A stretch of DNA of 64,000 nucleotides from Jiangella sp. DSM 45060 (GTDB taxonomy: Bacteria; Actinomycetota; Actinomycetes; Jiangellales; Jiangellaceae), in assembly GCF_900105175.1 (NCBI RefSeq), contig NZ_LT629771.1, positions 3,472,001 to 3,536,000 on the forward strand. Reading direction: 5' to 3'. This document shows positions 48,933-58,044 of this stretch, one piece after another. A model generated the notes under the pieces. That model was given only the letters and a program-made list of their open reading frames with translations, searched no databases and had not been told where the DNA came from. The number at the start of each line of letters is the position of its first letter. The stretch's first letter is position 1. The translations under genes were made by a program, and so were the position numbers.

Positions 48933-50405
48933 ATGCGCGAGAAGGGCCGACGCACCACCCGGGCCACGGCCCGAGCCAGCACCCGCGCCATCAAGCGGGC
49001 CCGAGCCCGCGAACGAACCCCCGCCCCGTCCCCGGCCAGGACCCGGGCCCGCACCGCGGCCGCTGCCGTCGCGGCGTCGACGCTGGCGCTGGCGCTCGTC
49101 CTGGCCGGCTGCGGCGGCGACTCCACCGCGGCCGACGGCCGGGTCGAGATCACCGTCTGGCACACCGAGTCGACGCCGACGACGGTGGCGGCGCTGGACG
49201 AGATCATCGCCGACTACGAGGCCGCGAACCCGGGCGTCACCGTCAACCAGGAGTCGGTCGGCTGGGGCGACCTGCAGGTGAAGTTCCAGGCGGCGCTGGC
49301 CGCCGGCGACCTGCCGGAGATCACCCAGGTCGAGCCGATGTTCGTCCGCACGCTCTACTCGCAGGACCTGCTGGTGCCGCTGGACGACGTGGTCGACTCG
49401 CTCGGCGACGACTACCTGCCGCAACTGCGCGACATGTTCGCGCTGCCCGACGGCCACGACTACGGGGTGGTGCACGCGTGGGGCACCGACTCCGTCGTCT
49501 ACCGCGCCGACCTGTACGCGAACGCGCCCGGCGCCGGCACGCCCGAGGACCTGAAGACCTGGGACGACTCGGTCGAGCAGTGGAAGGCCGTGTCGGAGGC
49601 GAACGACGACGCGTACGGGCTGATGCTGGCCGGCGACGCCGCGCACAACGTGAACGAGGAGGTGTACCTCTGGCTCGGCTCCAACGGCGGGCACCTGTTC
49701 GACGAGAACGGGCACGTCACCATCGACACGCCGCAGATGCGTGAGGTGCTGGAGTACTGGGTCGAGCTGCGCGACAGCGGGGCGCTCTCGCCGGCGTGGT
49801 CGTCGCAGACCTACGCGGACAGCCTCAGCTCGCTGGCGCTGGGCGAGGCGGCCACGATCTTCTCCTTCGGCCGTGCCACGTACACGTTCGAGGACCAGGC
49901 ACCCGAGCTCGTGCCGGGCGAGGACATCAAGGTCGCGCCGAACCGGCCGGTCGGGCCGTCCGGCGACGACTGGATCACCCAGCTCGACGCGGAGCCGTGG
50001 GTGGTCTTCAAGGACTCCCCCGACGCCGAGGCGGCCGCGGACTTCCTGGAGTTCTTCTTCGAGCGGCAGAACTACCTGCGCTGGATCGGCAGCGTCCCCA
50101 CCCAGCTGCTGCCGGTGCGCGCGTCGACGTTCGACGACGCCGACTACCGGGCGCTGCCGGAGGTCCGGACGTGGGAGTTCTGGATCGACCAGCAGCGCCA
50201 GATGCTCGAGTCCGGCCAGGCCTACCCGCTCATGGTGACGCAGTGGTCGGACCTGGAACTGCCGTACGTGAGCGACCTCTACGGCTCGGAGATCCTCGTC
50301 GACATGGTCATGGACGTCGTCGAGAACGGCAAGGACATCGACGAGGCGATGGACGACGCCCAGGCCCGGGCCGACGAGCTGCTCTCCCCGCTCTACGACG
50401 ACTGA
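48933..50405 (+). CDS. CUT1-type substrate-binding lipoprotein with long basic leader
   Basis: 490-aa family-1 binding protein. An unusually long n-region of about 38 residues rich in Arg, Thr and Ala precedes the hydrophobic core AAAAVAASTLALALVLAGC (lipobox LAGC, Cys about 58). Mature part: VEITVWHTESTPTTVAALDEIIADYEAANPGV, GWGDLQVKFQAALAAGDLPEI, HAWGTDSVVYRADLY. GGGAGG lies six bases before the ATG. First gene of the LacI-controlled operon. The ligand need not be a sugar, given the CoA enzymes encoded downstream. Confidence 0.9.
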   Translation: MREKGRRTTRATARASTRAIKRARARERTPAPSPARTRARTAAAAVAASTLALALVLAGCGGDSTAADGRVEITVWHTESTPTTVAALDEIIADYEAANPGVTVNQESVGWGDLQVKFQAALAAGDLPEITQVEPMFVRTLYSQDLLVPLDDVVDSLGDDYLPQLRDMFALPDGHDYGVVHAWGTDSVVYRADLYANAPGAGTPEDLKTWDDSVEQWKAVSEANDDAYGLMLAGDAAHNVNEEVYLWLGSNGGHLFDENGHVTIDTPQMREVLEYWVELRDSGALSPAWSSQTYADSLSSLALGEAATIFSFGRATYTFEDQAPELVPGEDIKVAPNRPVGPSGDDWITQLDAEPWVVFKDSPDAEAAADFLEFFFERQNYLRWIGSVPTQLLPVRASTFDDADYRALPEVRTWEFWIDQQRQMLESGQAYPLMVTQWSDLELPYVSDLYGSEILVDMVMDVVENGKDIDEAMDDAQARADELLSPLYDD

Positions 50406-50425
50406 CCAGCGCGAAGGGAACGACG

Positions 50426-51364
50426 ATGTCTCTGACGCGAACGACGACGGCCGCGCCGCCCGGCGCCCGCACGGAAGGTCCACGCCCACGACGGCGCATG
50501 CCCGGCTGGTTCTGGGGCGCGCTGCTGCTGTCCCCCGCGTTCCTGCTGGTGGCCGGCGTCATCGCGACGCCGATCGCCTACCTGGTGCGGCTCAGTTTCA
50601 CCGACGCGCACGCCTACCTGCCGAAGTTCGGCTCGGTCGGGTTCGACAACTACGTGGCGCTGCTGCGCGCGCCGCATTTCTGGGACAGCGTCCGCACGAC
50701 GGTCTGGTACGCGGGCCTGACGGTGGGCCTGCAACTGGTGCTCGGCGTGCTCATCGCGCTGCTGCTGCACCAGCGCTTCCGCGGCCGCGGCGTCGTGCGG
50801 CTGGTCGCGCTGGCGCCGTACATGGTGCCGTCGATCGTGGTGGCGCTGGTGTTCCGCTGGCTGCTCGACCCCACGACGGGCGCCTATTCGTGGCTCGTCG
50901 ACAAGGTCTGGCCCGGGTCGGAGCCGCCGAACCTGCTCAGCCCGAACCACATCTTCTGGTCGCTGGTCGCGGTGTCGGTGTGGATGTTCACCCCGTTCAT
51001 CGTCATCAGCGTGCTGGCCCGGCTGCAGACGGTCGACCCGTCGGTCGTGGAGGCGGCGACGGTGGACGGCGCGGGCGCGTGGCGGCGGTTCTGGCACATC
51101 GTGCTGCCGGAGCTGAAGCCGGTGCTCTACACGCTGATCCTGCTGCGCTTCATGTTCATGTTCACCAAGTTCGACGTGGTGTACCTCTTCGCCGGGACGG
51201 GGACCGAAGTGCGCACGCTGCCCGTCCTCACTTTCCAGCGCATCTTCGGCGAGGCCCGGCTGGGTTCCGGCGCCGCCGTCGCGATGGTGCTGTTCGTGCT
51301 GCTGATGATCTTCACGACGGTCTACCTGCGCACGCTCTACCGCGAGCGGGAGGAGACGGCATGA
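50426..51364 (+). CDS. CUT1 permease, MalF-like
   Basis: 312-aa permease. First membrane segment WFWGALLLSPAFLLVAGVIATPIAYLV; EAA loop EAATVDGAGAWRRFWHIVLP. GAAGGGAA lies five bases before ATG 50426. The stop overlaps the next permease (ATGA). No ATPase is encoded in the operon; a shared one must serve. Confidence 0.92.
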   Translation: MSLTRTTTAAPPGARTEGPRPRRRMPGWFWGALLLSPAFLLVAGVIATPIAYLVRLSFTDAHAYLPKFGSVGFDNYVALLRAPHFWDSVRTTVWYAGLTVGLQLVLGVLIALLLHQRFRGRGVVRLVALAPYMVPSIVVALVFRWLLDPTTGAYSWLVDKVWPGSEPPNLLSPNHIFWSLVAVSVWMFTPFIVISVLARLQTVDPSVVEAATVDGAGAWRRFWHIVLPELKPVLYTLILLRFMFMFTKFDVVYLFAGTGTEVRTLPVLTFQRIFGEARLGSGAAVAMVLFVLLMIFTTVYLRTLYREREETA

Positions 51365-52200
51365 CCACCGCCCTGCACCGGCTGAGCCGGGTCCGCTGGT
51401 ACCTCGTGATCGGCGTCGTCCTGCTGGTCGCGATCAACGGGTTCCCGTTCTACTGGATGGCGCTGACCTCGGTGAAGCCGGGGACGGAGCTGTTCTCGTA
51501 CCCGCCGAAGTTCCTGACGACGGCGCCGGACCTCGGCGGCTTCCAGCGGCTGTTCGAGACCACGAACTTCCTGACGTACGCGAAGAACAGCCTGATCATC
51601 GCGACCGGCGCGACGGTGCTGTCGGTGGTGGTGTCGGCGCTGGCGGCGTACGGGCTGACGCGGTTCCCGTTCCCCGGCAGTCGCGCGTTCAGCACGGCGA
51701 TCCTCTACGCGTACACGTTCGCGCCGATCGTCATCGTCGTGCCGCTGTACGGGATGTTCCGCGAGGCCGGGCTGATCAACAGCCACTTCGGCATGATCCT
51801 CGCTTACGCCTCGTTCGGCGTGCCGTTCAGCCTGTGGCTGCTGCAGCCGTTCTTCCGGGCGATCCCGGCGGAGCTGGAGGAGGCGGCGTTCGTCGACGGC
51901 GCCAACCGGGTGAAGAGCGCGTGGTACGTCGTGTTCCCGCAGGCGCTGCCCGGGCTGATCGCGGTGTCGGTGTTCACGTTCCTGCTGGCCTGGGAGGACT
52001 ACCTGTTCGCCCGGGTGCTGATCACGCAGGACGACCTGAAGACGCTGCCGATCGCGCTGCACGACCTCTACAACGCCAGCCTGCAGGACTGGCCGCTGCT
52101 GATGGCGGCCGCCGTCCTCATCAACCTACCCGTCCTCATCGCGTTCCTGTTCGTCCAGAAGTACCTGGTCGCGGGCTGGGGCGCGGGAGCCATCAAGTAG
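51361..52200 (+). CDS. CUT1 permease, MalG-like
   Basis: 279-aa permease. First segment WYLVIGVVLLVAINGFPFYWMAL; EAA loop EEAAFVDGANRVKSAWYVVFP; tail FVQKYLVAGWGAGAIK. Start coupled to the preceding permease; an enoyl-CoA hydratase gene follows after 21 bases, so import and CoA catabolism share one transcript. Confidence 0.92.
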   Translation: MTTALHRLSRVRWYLVIGVVLLVAINGFPFYWMALTSVKPGTELFSYPPKFLTTAPDLGGFQRLFETTNFLTYAKNSLIIATGATVLSVVVSALAAYGLTRFPFPGSRAFSTAILYAYTFAPIVIVVPLYGMFREAGLINSHFGMILAYASFGVPFSLWLLQPFFRAIPAELEEAAFVDGANRVKSAWYVVFPQALPGLIAVSVFTFLLAWEDYLFARVLITQDDLKTLPIALHDLYNASLQDWPLLMAAAVLINLPVLIAFLFVQKYLVAGWGAGAIK

Positions 52201-52221
52201 ATCGCAGCGGAGAGGGGACGC

Positions 52222-52995
52222 ATGTACGTCGGTTACGAGGTCCGTGAGGGGACCGCCTGGATCCGGATCGAGCGCCCGGAGAAGCTCAACGCGCTCGACC
52301 TGTCCGGCTGGCACGCCATCACCGCGCACCTGGCGCGGGCGGCGGACGAGGCGCCCGGCCCGGTGGTGCTGACGGGGACGGGGCGGGCGTTCTGCGCCGG
52401 CGACGACATCGCCACCTTCCAGGAGCACGCCACCCCCGAGCAGGGCATGGACTTCTTCATCGGCGGGCTGTACGCGACCATCGAGGCGATCGTCACGCAC
52501 CCGTACCCGGTGATCGCCGCGGTCAACGGCATCGCGTTCGGCGGCGGTTGCGAACTGGTGCTGGTCAGCGACCTCGCCATCGCCGCCGACGGCGCGACGT
52601 TCAGCCTGCCGGAGGGCCGCATCGGCGCCTGGCCGACGGTCGCCGTCGGGGTGGCGGCGCACGTCAGCGGGCGCAAGCTCGCGGGCGAGCTGTCCTACGA
52701 GATGCCGGTGCTGGACGCCACCGAGGCGCGGCGGTTCGGCCTGGTCAACCGGGTCGTCCCGGCGGACGGGCTGGAGGACGAGGTGCGCGCCACCGTCGCG
52801 CGCATCGGGGCCGCGTCGCCGCACGCGCTGCGTCAGACCAAGCGGTTCCTCACCGAGGAGCTGATCAGCGCCGGGCTGCCGAAGGTGCGCCGGGCGCTGA
52901 CGGCGCTGGTCGAGGAGACGCTGCCCACGCACGACCTCCAGGAGGGCACCGCCGCCTTCCTGGAGAAGCGCGCGCCGGTCTTCGACGGGAAGTGA
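52222..52995 (+). CDS. Enoyl-CoA hydratase/isomerase family protein
   Basis: 257-aa crotonase-fold enzyme. GRAFCAGDDIATF and NGIAFGGGCELVLVSDLAIAADGATFSLPEGRIGAWP form the oxyanion hole and active-site region; the Glu seen in SLPEGRIG corresponds to one catalytic glutamate. It would hydrate or isomerise an unsaturated acyl-CoA. AGAGGGG lies a few bases before the ATG. First CoA-acting enzyme of the operon. Confidence 0.9.
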   Translation: MYVGYEVREGTAWIRIERPEKLNALDLSGWHAITAHLARAADEAPGPVVLTGTGRAFCAGDDIATFQEHATPEQGMDFFIGGLYATIEAIVTHPYPVIAAVNGIAFGGGCELVLVSDLAIAADGATFSLPEGRIGAWPTVAVGVAAHVSGRKLAGELSYEMPVLDATEARRFGLVNRVVPADGLEDEVRATVARIGAASPHALRQTKRFLTEELISAGLPKVRRALTALVEETLPTHDLQEGTAAFLEKRAPVFDGK

Positions 52996-52999
52996 GCCC

Positions 53000-54187
53000 A
53001 TGACGACCCTCCCCCTGGACGGCGTCCGCGTCCTCGACTTCGCCCACATGATGCAGGGCCCGTGGGCCGCCGAGATGCTCGGCGACCTCGGCGCCGACGT
53101 GATCAAGGTCGAGGTCGTGGGCACCGGCGAACGCGGCCGGCAGTCCGGCACCACGTTCCTCAACGGCGTCAGCGCGCAGTTCCTCGCGATGAACCGCAAC
53201 AAGCGCTCGCTCGCCGTCGACCTCAAGCACCCGGACGGGCTGCGCGTCGCCGAGGCGCTGGTCGGCACCGCCGACGTGCTGATCCAGAACTTCCGGCCGG
53301 GCGTCATGGAGCGGCTCGGCCTCGGCTGGTCCCGCGCAAGGGAGCTCAACCCCCGCCTGGTGTACTGCACGGCCAGCGGGTACGGCGCCGGCGTGCCGGA
53401 CCCGCGCAAGCCCGGCCAGGACCTGCTCGCCCAAGCCCGTACCGGCGCGCTCTGGCTGACCGGCACCGCCGACGACGCGCCCACTCCGGCCGGCCCGTTC
53501 GTCGCCGACGTCCACGCGGCGACGATGCTGGCCCTCGGCGCGACGGCGGCGCTGCTGGAACGCGCCCGGACCGGCCGCGGCCGCCTCGTCGAGGTCGACC
53601 TCGTCGGCGCGATGCTGCACCAGACCGTCCAGGAGGTGGTGTCGACGCTGAACTCCGGCGAGCCGCCGCGCCGCCCGGCCGCGGTGCCGGGCAGCGCGTT
53701 TCTCGAGGCGCCCTACGGCGTGCACGCGGCCGCCGACGGCTACGTCGCGATCTCGCTGACGACGATGGAGGCGCTGGCCGCGGGCCTCGGCGCGCCCGAG
53801 ATCCTCGAGAAGTTCCCGGACAAGCAGGCCGCGACGGACCGCCGCGACGAGCTGAACGCGCTGGTCGGCGCCCTGGTCGCTACGCGGCCGGCGCAGGAGG
53901 TGCTGGACGCGCTGGACGCGGCCGGCGTCTGGTGCGCGCCGGTCAACGACCACCGGGCGATGACCACCGACCCGTACGTGCGCTGGGACCGGCGCCGGCT
54001 CGAGGTCGAGCACCCGGTCGCCGGCACGATCGAGCTGGCCGGCAATCCGATCACGCTGGACGGCGAGCAGCTGCCGGCCCGGCGGCCCGCTCCGCTGCTC
54101 GGCGAGCACACCGCCGAGCTGCTGGCCGAGTTGGGCCTGGACGCCGGCGCGCTGGTCGCCGGCGGTGTCGTGGAGGTGCCCCGATGA
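53000..54187 (+). CDS. Class III (CaiB/BaiF) CoA-transferase
   Basis: 395-aa family III CoA-transferase. LDGVRVLDFAHMMQGPWAAEMLGDLGADVIKVE is the standard opening; NRNKRSLAVDLKHPDG, ADVLIQNFRPGVMERLGL and YGAGVPDPRKPGQD follow. The catalytic Asp is most likely in GPFVADVHAAT. It moves CoA from one acid to another, giving an energy-neutral activation of the imported or intermediate acid. Starts four bases after the hydratase gene. Confidence 0.9.
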   Translation: MTTLPLDGVRVLDFAHMMQGPWAAEMLGDLGADVIKVEVVGTGERGRQSGTTFLNGVSAQFLAMNRNKRSLAVDLKHPDGLRVAEALVGTADVLIQNFRPGVMERLGLGWSRARELNPRLVYCTASGYGAGVPDPRKPGQDLLAQARTGALWLTGTADDAPTPAGPFVADVHAATMLALGATAALLERARTGRGRLVEVDLVGAMLHQTVQEVVSTLNSGEPPRRPAAVPGSAFLEAPYGVHAAADGYVAISLTTMEALAAGLGAPEILEKFPDKQAATDRRDELNALVGALVATRPAQEVLDALDAAGVWCAPVNDHRAMTTDPYVRWDRRRLEVEHPVAGTIELAGNPITLDGEQLPARRPAPLLGEHTAELLAELGLDAGALVAGGVVEVPR

Positions 54188-54618
54188 CCGTCCCGTGGCT
54201 GCCGCCGGTCGGCGCGAGCAGCGTCTTCCGCAAGACCGTCACCGAGTCCGACGTCGGCCTGTTCGCCGGCATCACCGGCGACTTCGCGCCGCAGCACGTC
54301 GACGACGAGTACATGCGCTCGCGGCCGCAGGGCCGCCGCATCGCGCACGGCGTGCTGACGCTGGGGCTGACGTCGACGGCGTCGGCCCGGCTGTGCGAGG
54401 CGCACGGCGTGACGGCGGTGTCGTACGGCTACGACCGGGTCCGCTTCCTCCGTCCCGTCTACCTGGGCGAGACCGTCACCGTCGACTACGTGATCGAGCG
54501 CGTCGACGAGGCCGCCCGCAAGGCGTTCGCGGCGATGACCGCGACCGCCCAGGACGGCGAGCGCTGCCTCGTCGGCACCCACGTCCTCTACTGCTACCCG
54601 CCGGAAGGAGCCGCGTGA
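54184..54618 (+). CDS. MaoC-like (R)-specific hydratase
   Basis: 144-aa hot-dog fold protein. DVGLFAGITGDFAPQHVDDEYM matches the hydratase motif with Asp and His catalytic residues, and GRRIAHGVLTLGL completes the active site. It hydrates enoyl-CoA or related thioesters. Both ends overlap neighbours (ATGA before, TGATG after). Confidence 0.88.
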   Translation: MTVPWLPPVGASSVFRKTVTESDVGLFAGITGDFAPQHVDDEYMRSRPQGRRIAHGVLTLGLTSTASARLCEAHGVTAVSYGYDRVRFLRPVYLGETVTVDYVIERVDEAARKAFAAMTATAQDGERCLVGTHVLYCYPPEGAA

Positions 54619-55772
54619 TGCTGGCCGAGGTCGATCGGTTCGTCGAGACGCGGGTCGCGCCGGCCGCCCGGGCCATCGACGCCGAGGCCGCGTTCTTCCC
54701 GGACCTGCTCGCCGACGCCGCGGCGCTGGGGCTGCAGGGCCTCGTCCACTCCCCCGGCGGCGGGCTGGAGGTGGAGCGCATGGACCTCGCCCGCGAGGTG
54801 ACCGAGCGCATCGCGGCGGCCAGCCCGGCGGTCGCGCTCGGCGTCGCGGGGGCGCGGCTGTCGGCGTACCTGCTGGCCAAGTACGCGCCGCCGCATCTGC
54901 GCGAACGCTGGGTGGCGCCGATCCTGGCGGCGCGGGCGTATGGGTCGTTCGCGATCACCGAGCCCGAGGCCGGCACCGACATCCGCGCGCTCACCACCGT
55001 CGCGGTCCCCGACGGCGAGCACTACCGGCTCACCGGGCACAAGTGCTGGGTCGGGTTCGCGCCGGTCGCCGACGTCGCGATCGTGCTGGCCAAGGTCGGC
55101 GGCACCGAGCGGGAGGCGCCGATGGCCGCGCTGGTCGTCGACATGGCCTCCGCCGGCGCCTCCGGGCGGCCCGGCCCGGAGCTGTCCGGGTTCCGCGGCA
55201 TGCCCAACGGCGAGCTGCGGTTCGACGGCGTCATAGTGCCGCGCGGCGACCGGCTCGACGTCGAGGGGTTCGCCGGGATGATGGACGGCCTCAACATGGC
55301 CCGCATCGACGCCGCCGCGTACGCGTGCGGGCTGCTGCGCGCGTCGCTGCTGGCCAGCCTGGCGCGGGCGAACGCGCGGCAGGCGTTCGGGCGGCCGATC
55401 GGTGACCTGCAGGTCGTCCAGCGCAAGCTCGGCCGCATGGCCGCCGACTACCGCGCGGCGCGCGAGCTGACCCGGCGCGCCGCCGAGTCGTTCGCCCGCG
55501 GTGGCGGCGGCGACCAGGACGTCGTCTCGATGGCCAAGATGTTCGCCTCCGACGCCGCCCGGCGGCACACCGACGAGGCGATGCAGCTGCACGGCGCACT
55601 CGGCGTCGTCGTCGACGAGGAGGTCAACCGCATGCACCGCGACGCCAAGGTGACGCAGATCTTCGACGGCACCAGCGAGATCCACGAGACCATGCTCGGG
55701 CGGCGGGCGCTGCGGATGCTGGCCCGCGGCGAACCGCTCACCGCGTTCCTGGACGGCGAGGCGGTCGCATGA
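54618..55772 (+). CDS. Acyl-CoA dehydrogenase
   Basis: 384-aa flavin dehydrogenase. YGSFAITEPEAGTDIRALTT and GHKCWVGFAPVADVAIVLAKV are the FAD/substrate segments; RQAFGRPIGDLQVVQRKLGRMAADYRAAR and AMQLHGALGVVVDEEVNRMHRDAKVTQIFDGTSEI form the C-terminal domain. The catalytic glutamate is expected in the last segment (FDGTSEIHE). The ATG overlaps the MaoC stop by one base, with GGAAGGAG seven bases upstream. Confidence 0.92.
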   Translation: MLAEVDRFVETRVAPAARAIDAEAAFFPDLLADAAALGLQGLVHSPGGGLEVERMDLAREVTERIAAASPAVALGVAGARLSAYLLAKYAPPHLRERWVAPILAARAYGSFAITEPEAGTDIRALTTVAVPDGEHYRLTGHKCWVGFAPVADVAIVLAKVGGTEREAPMAALVVDMASAGASGRPGPELSGFRGMPNGELRFDGVIVPRGDRLDVEGFAGMMDGLNMARIDAAAYACGLLRASLLASLARANARQAFGRPIGDLQVVQRKLGRMAADYRAARELTRRAAESFARGGGGDQDVVSMAKMFASDAARRHTDEAMQLHGALGVVVDEEVNRMHRDAKVTQIFDGTSEIHETMLGRRALRMLARGEPLTAFLDGEAVA

Positions 55773-56518
55773 GCGGGCCACTGACCGGCGAGGTCGCGCT
55801 GGTGACGGGAGCGACCGGCGCGCTGGGCGCGGCGATCTGCCGCGACCTCGCCCGGGCCGGCGCCGACGTCGCCGTCCACCACCTCGACGAGCCGGACGCC
55901 GCCCGCGCGCTGGCGGACGAGCTGGCGGCGTTCGGGGTCCGGACGACAACGGTGGCGGCGGATGTGACGTCGTGGGACCAGACCGGCGCGGCGGTGTCGG
56001 CCGTCGGGCACGCGCTCGGCACCATCACCGTCCTGGTGAACAACGCCGGGTTCATGGAGCCGGTGCGCATCGTCGACTCGTCGCTGGCGGACTGGCGGCG
56101 CACGCTGGGCGTCGACCTCGACGGCGTCTTCGTCGTCACCCGGCACGTGCTGCCCGGCATGCTGGAGACGCACGGCCGCATCGTCAACGTGTCGTCGCAG
56201 CTGGCCTTCAAGGGCGCCGTCGACTACGTCGCGTACGCCACCGCGAAGGCCGGCGTTCTCGGCTTCACCAAGGCGCTGGCCAGGGAGGTCGGGCCGCGAG
56301 TGCGTGTCAACGCCATCGCGCCGGGGCCGATCGACACCCCGATGGTGCGCCCGTACGCGACGCCGGAGTGGGTCGAGGCTCGCACGCGCGACTCCGTCAC
56401 CGCCCGGCTCGGGACGCCGGAGGAGGTCGGGCCGGCGGTCGTGTTCCTGGCCGGGCCGGGCGCGGAGCTGATGCACGGGCAGACGCTGCACCTCAACGGC
56501 GGCGGGGTGATGGCGTGA
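55769..56518 (+). CDS. SDR, 3-oxoacyl/3-hydroxyacyl reductase-like
   Basis: 249-aa classical SDR. VTGATGALGAAICRDLARAG, NNAGFMEPVRI, NVSSQLAFKGAVDYVAYATAK (Ser-Tyr-Lys) and NAIAPGPIDTPMV give a FabG/HSD-like enzyme. In this operon it could oxidise a 3-hydroxyacyl-CoA. Translation is coupled on both sides. Confidence 0.9.
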   Translation: MSGPLTGEVALVTGATGALGAAICRDLARAGADVAVHHLDEPDAARALADELAAFGVRTTTVAADVTSWDQTGAAVSAVGHALGTITVLVNNAGFMEPVRIVDSSLADWRRTLGVDLDGVFVVTRHVLPGMLETHGRIVNVSSQLAFKGAVDYVAYATAKAGVLGFTKALAREVGPRVRVNAIAPGPIDTPMVRPYATPEWVEARTRDSVTARLGTPEEVGPAVVFLAGPGAELMHGQTLHLNGGGVMA

Positions 56519-58035
56519 GCGTCCGGTTCCTGACGGCGGAGGCGGCGGCCGAGCTCGTCCAGGACGGGCAGACGCTGGCGGTCGGCGGGTCCGGCGGCGG
56601 GCTGCTGGAACCGGACGCGCTGCTGGCCGCGCTCGGACGGCGGTTCCGCGAGACCGGGACGCCGCGCGGGCTGGACCTCGTCCACACCACCGGCATCGGC
56701 GACCGCGAGGGCGGCGGGATGGACCACCTCGCCCAGCGCGGGCTGGTGCGCTCCGTCGTCGCCGGGAACTGGGGTATGGCACCGGCGATGAGCGCGATGG
56801 CCGTCGCCGGCGAGTTCGAGGCGTACAACTTCCCGCAGGGCGTCATGAGCCAGCTGTTCCGCGAGATCGCCGCGGGCCGGCCCGGCGTCGTCACGCACGT
56901 CGGGCTGGGCACGTTCTGCGACCCGCGGGTCGAGGCCGGCCGGCTCAACGACGTCAGCCCGCAGACCCGGGTCGAGGTGGTCGAGCTGGCCGGGCGGGAG
57001 TGGCTGTTCTACCCCGCGTTCGACCTCGACGTGTGCTTCATCCGCGGCACCACCGCCGACGAGCGCGGCAACCTGTCCTTCGAGCAGGAGGGCGCGCGGC
57101 TGGAGATGCTGGCCATCGCGCAGGCCACCCGCAACCGCGGCGGACTGGTGATCGCGCAGGTCAAGCGGGTGGCGAAGGCCGGGACGCTGGACCCGCGGCT
57201 GGTCGTCGTCCCCGGCATCTGCGTCGACGTCGTCGTCCACCACCCCGCCCAGAAGCAGGTGGTGACGCACGAGTACGAGCCGGCGTTCTCCGGCGAGCTG
57301 CGCGCCGCCGCGTCGGCGCTGCCGCCGTTCCCGCTGGACGCGCGGAAGGTGGTGGCGCGGCGGGCGCTGTCGGAGGTCGTGCCGGGCGACGTCGTCAACC
57401 TCGGGGTCGGGATCGCCGACGGCATCGCGTCGGTGGCCGCCGAGGAGGGCCGGCTGGACGAGTTCACGACGACGATCGAGCAGGGCGCCGTGGGCGGCAT
57501 CCCGGCGCGCGGCGTCATCTTCGGCGTCGCGACGAACCCGGAGGCGATTTTGGACCAGGCGGCCCAGTTCGACTTCTACGACGGTGGCGGGCTGGACATC
57601 GCGTTCCTCGGGTTCGCGCAGGTCGACGCGCAGGGGAACGTCAACGTGTCCAAGTTCGGGTCGCGGGTCGTCGGGACCGGCGGGTTCGTCGACATCAGCC
57701 AGAACGCCGGCACCGTCGTGTTCTGCGGGACGTTCACCGCCGGCGGCCTGGACGTCCGGGTCGGCGGCGGTGAGCTGCGGGTGCGGGCCGAGGGCGCGCA
57801 CGCGAAGTTCGTCCCCGCCGTCGGGCAGGTGACGTTCAGCGCACGCGAGTCGGTGGCCCGCGGGCAGCGGGTCCGCTACGTCACCGAGCGGGCCGTGTTC
57901 GACCTGACGGCACGCGGGCTGCGGCTGCTGGAGGTGGCGCCCGGGGTGGACGTGCGCCGCGACGTCCTCGACCTGATCCCGTTCGACGTGCTCGTCGAGG
58001 ACGTCCGGACGATGGACCCCGGGTACTTTCAGTAG
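56515..58035 (+). CDS. Class I acyl-CoA:acetate/propionate CoA-transferase
   Basis: 506-aa fused alpha-beta CoA-transferase of the YdiF/Pct type. The glycine-rich TLAVGGSGGGLLEPDALLAALGRRF lies at the start; the covalent CoA-thioester Glu322 is in TTIEQGAVGGIP. It exchanges CoA between short-chain acids, so the operon holds two unrelated CoA-transferases. GTG 56515 overlaps the SDR stop. Confidence 0.9.
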   Translation: MSVRFLTAEAAAELVQDGQTLAVGGSGGGLLEPDALLAALGRRFRETGTPRGLDLVHTTGIGDREGGGMDHLAQRGLVRSVVAGNWGMAPAMSAMAVAGEFEAYNFPQGVMSQLFREIAAGRPGVVTHVGLGTFCDPRVEAGRLNDVSPQTRVEVVELAGREWLFYPAFDLDVCFIRGTTADERGNLSFEQEGARLEMLAIAQATRNRGGLVIAQVKRVAKAGTLDPRLVVVPGICVDVVVHHPAQKQVVTHEYEPAFSGELRAAASALPPFPLDARKVVARRALSEVVPGDVVNLGVGIADGIASVAAEEGRLDEFTTTIEQGAVGGIPARGVIFGVATNPEAILDQAAQFDFYDGGGLDIAFLGFAQVDAQGNVNVSKFGSRVVGTGGFVDISQNAGTVVFCGTFTAGGLDVRVGGGELRVRAEGAHAKFVPAVGQVTFSARESVARGQRVRYVTERAVFDLTARGLRLLEVAPGVDVRRDVLDLIPFDVLVEDVRTMDPGYFQ

Positions 58036-58044
58036 GTGCAGACG

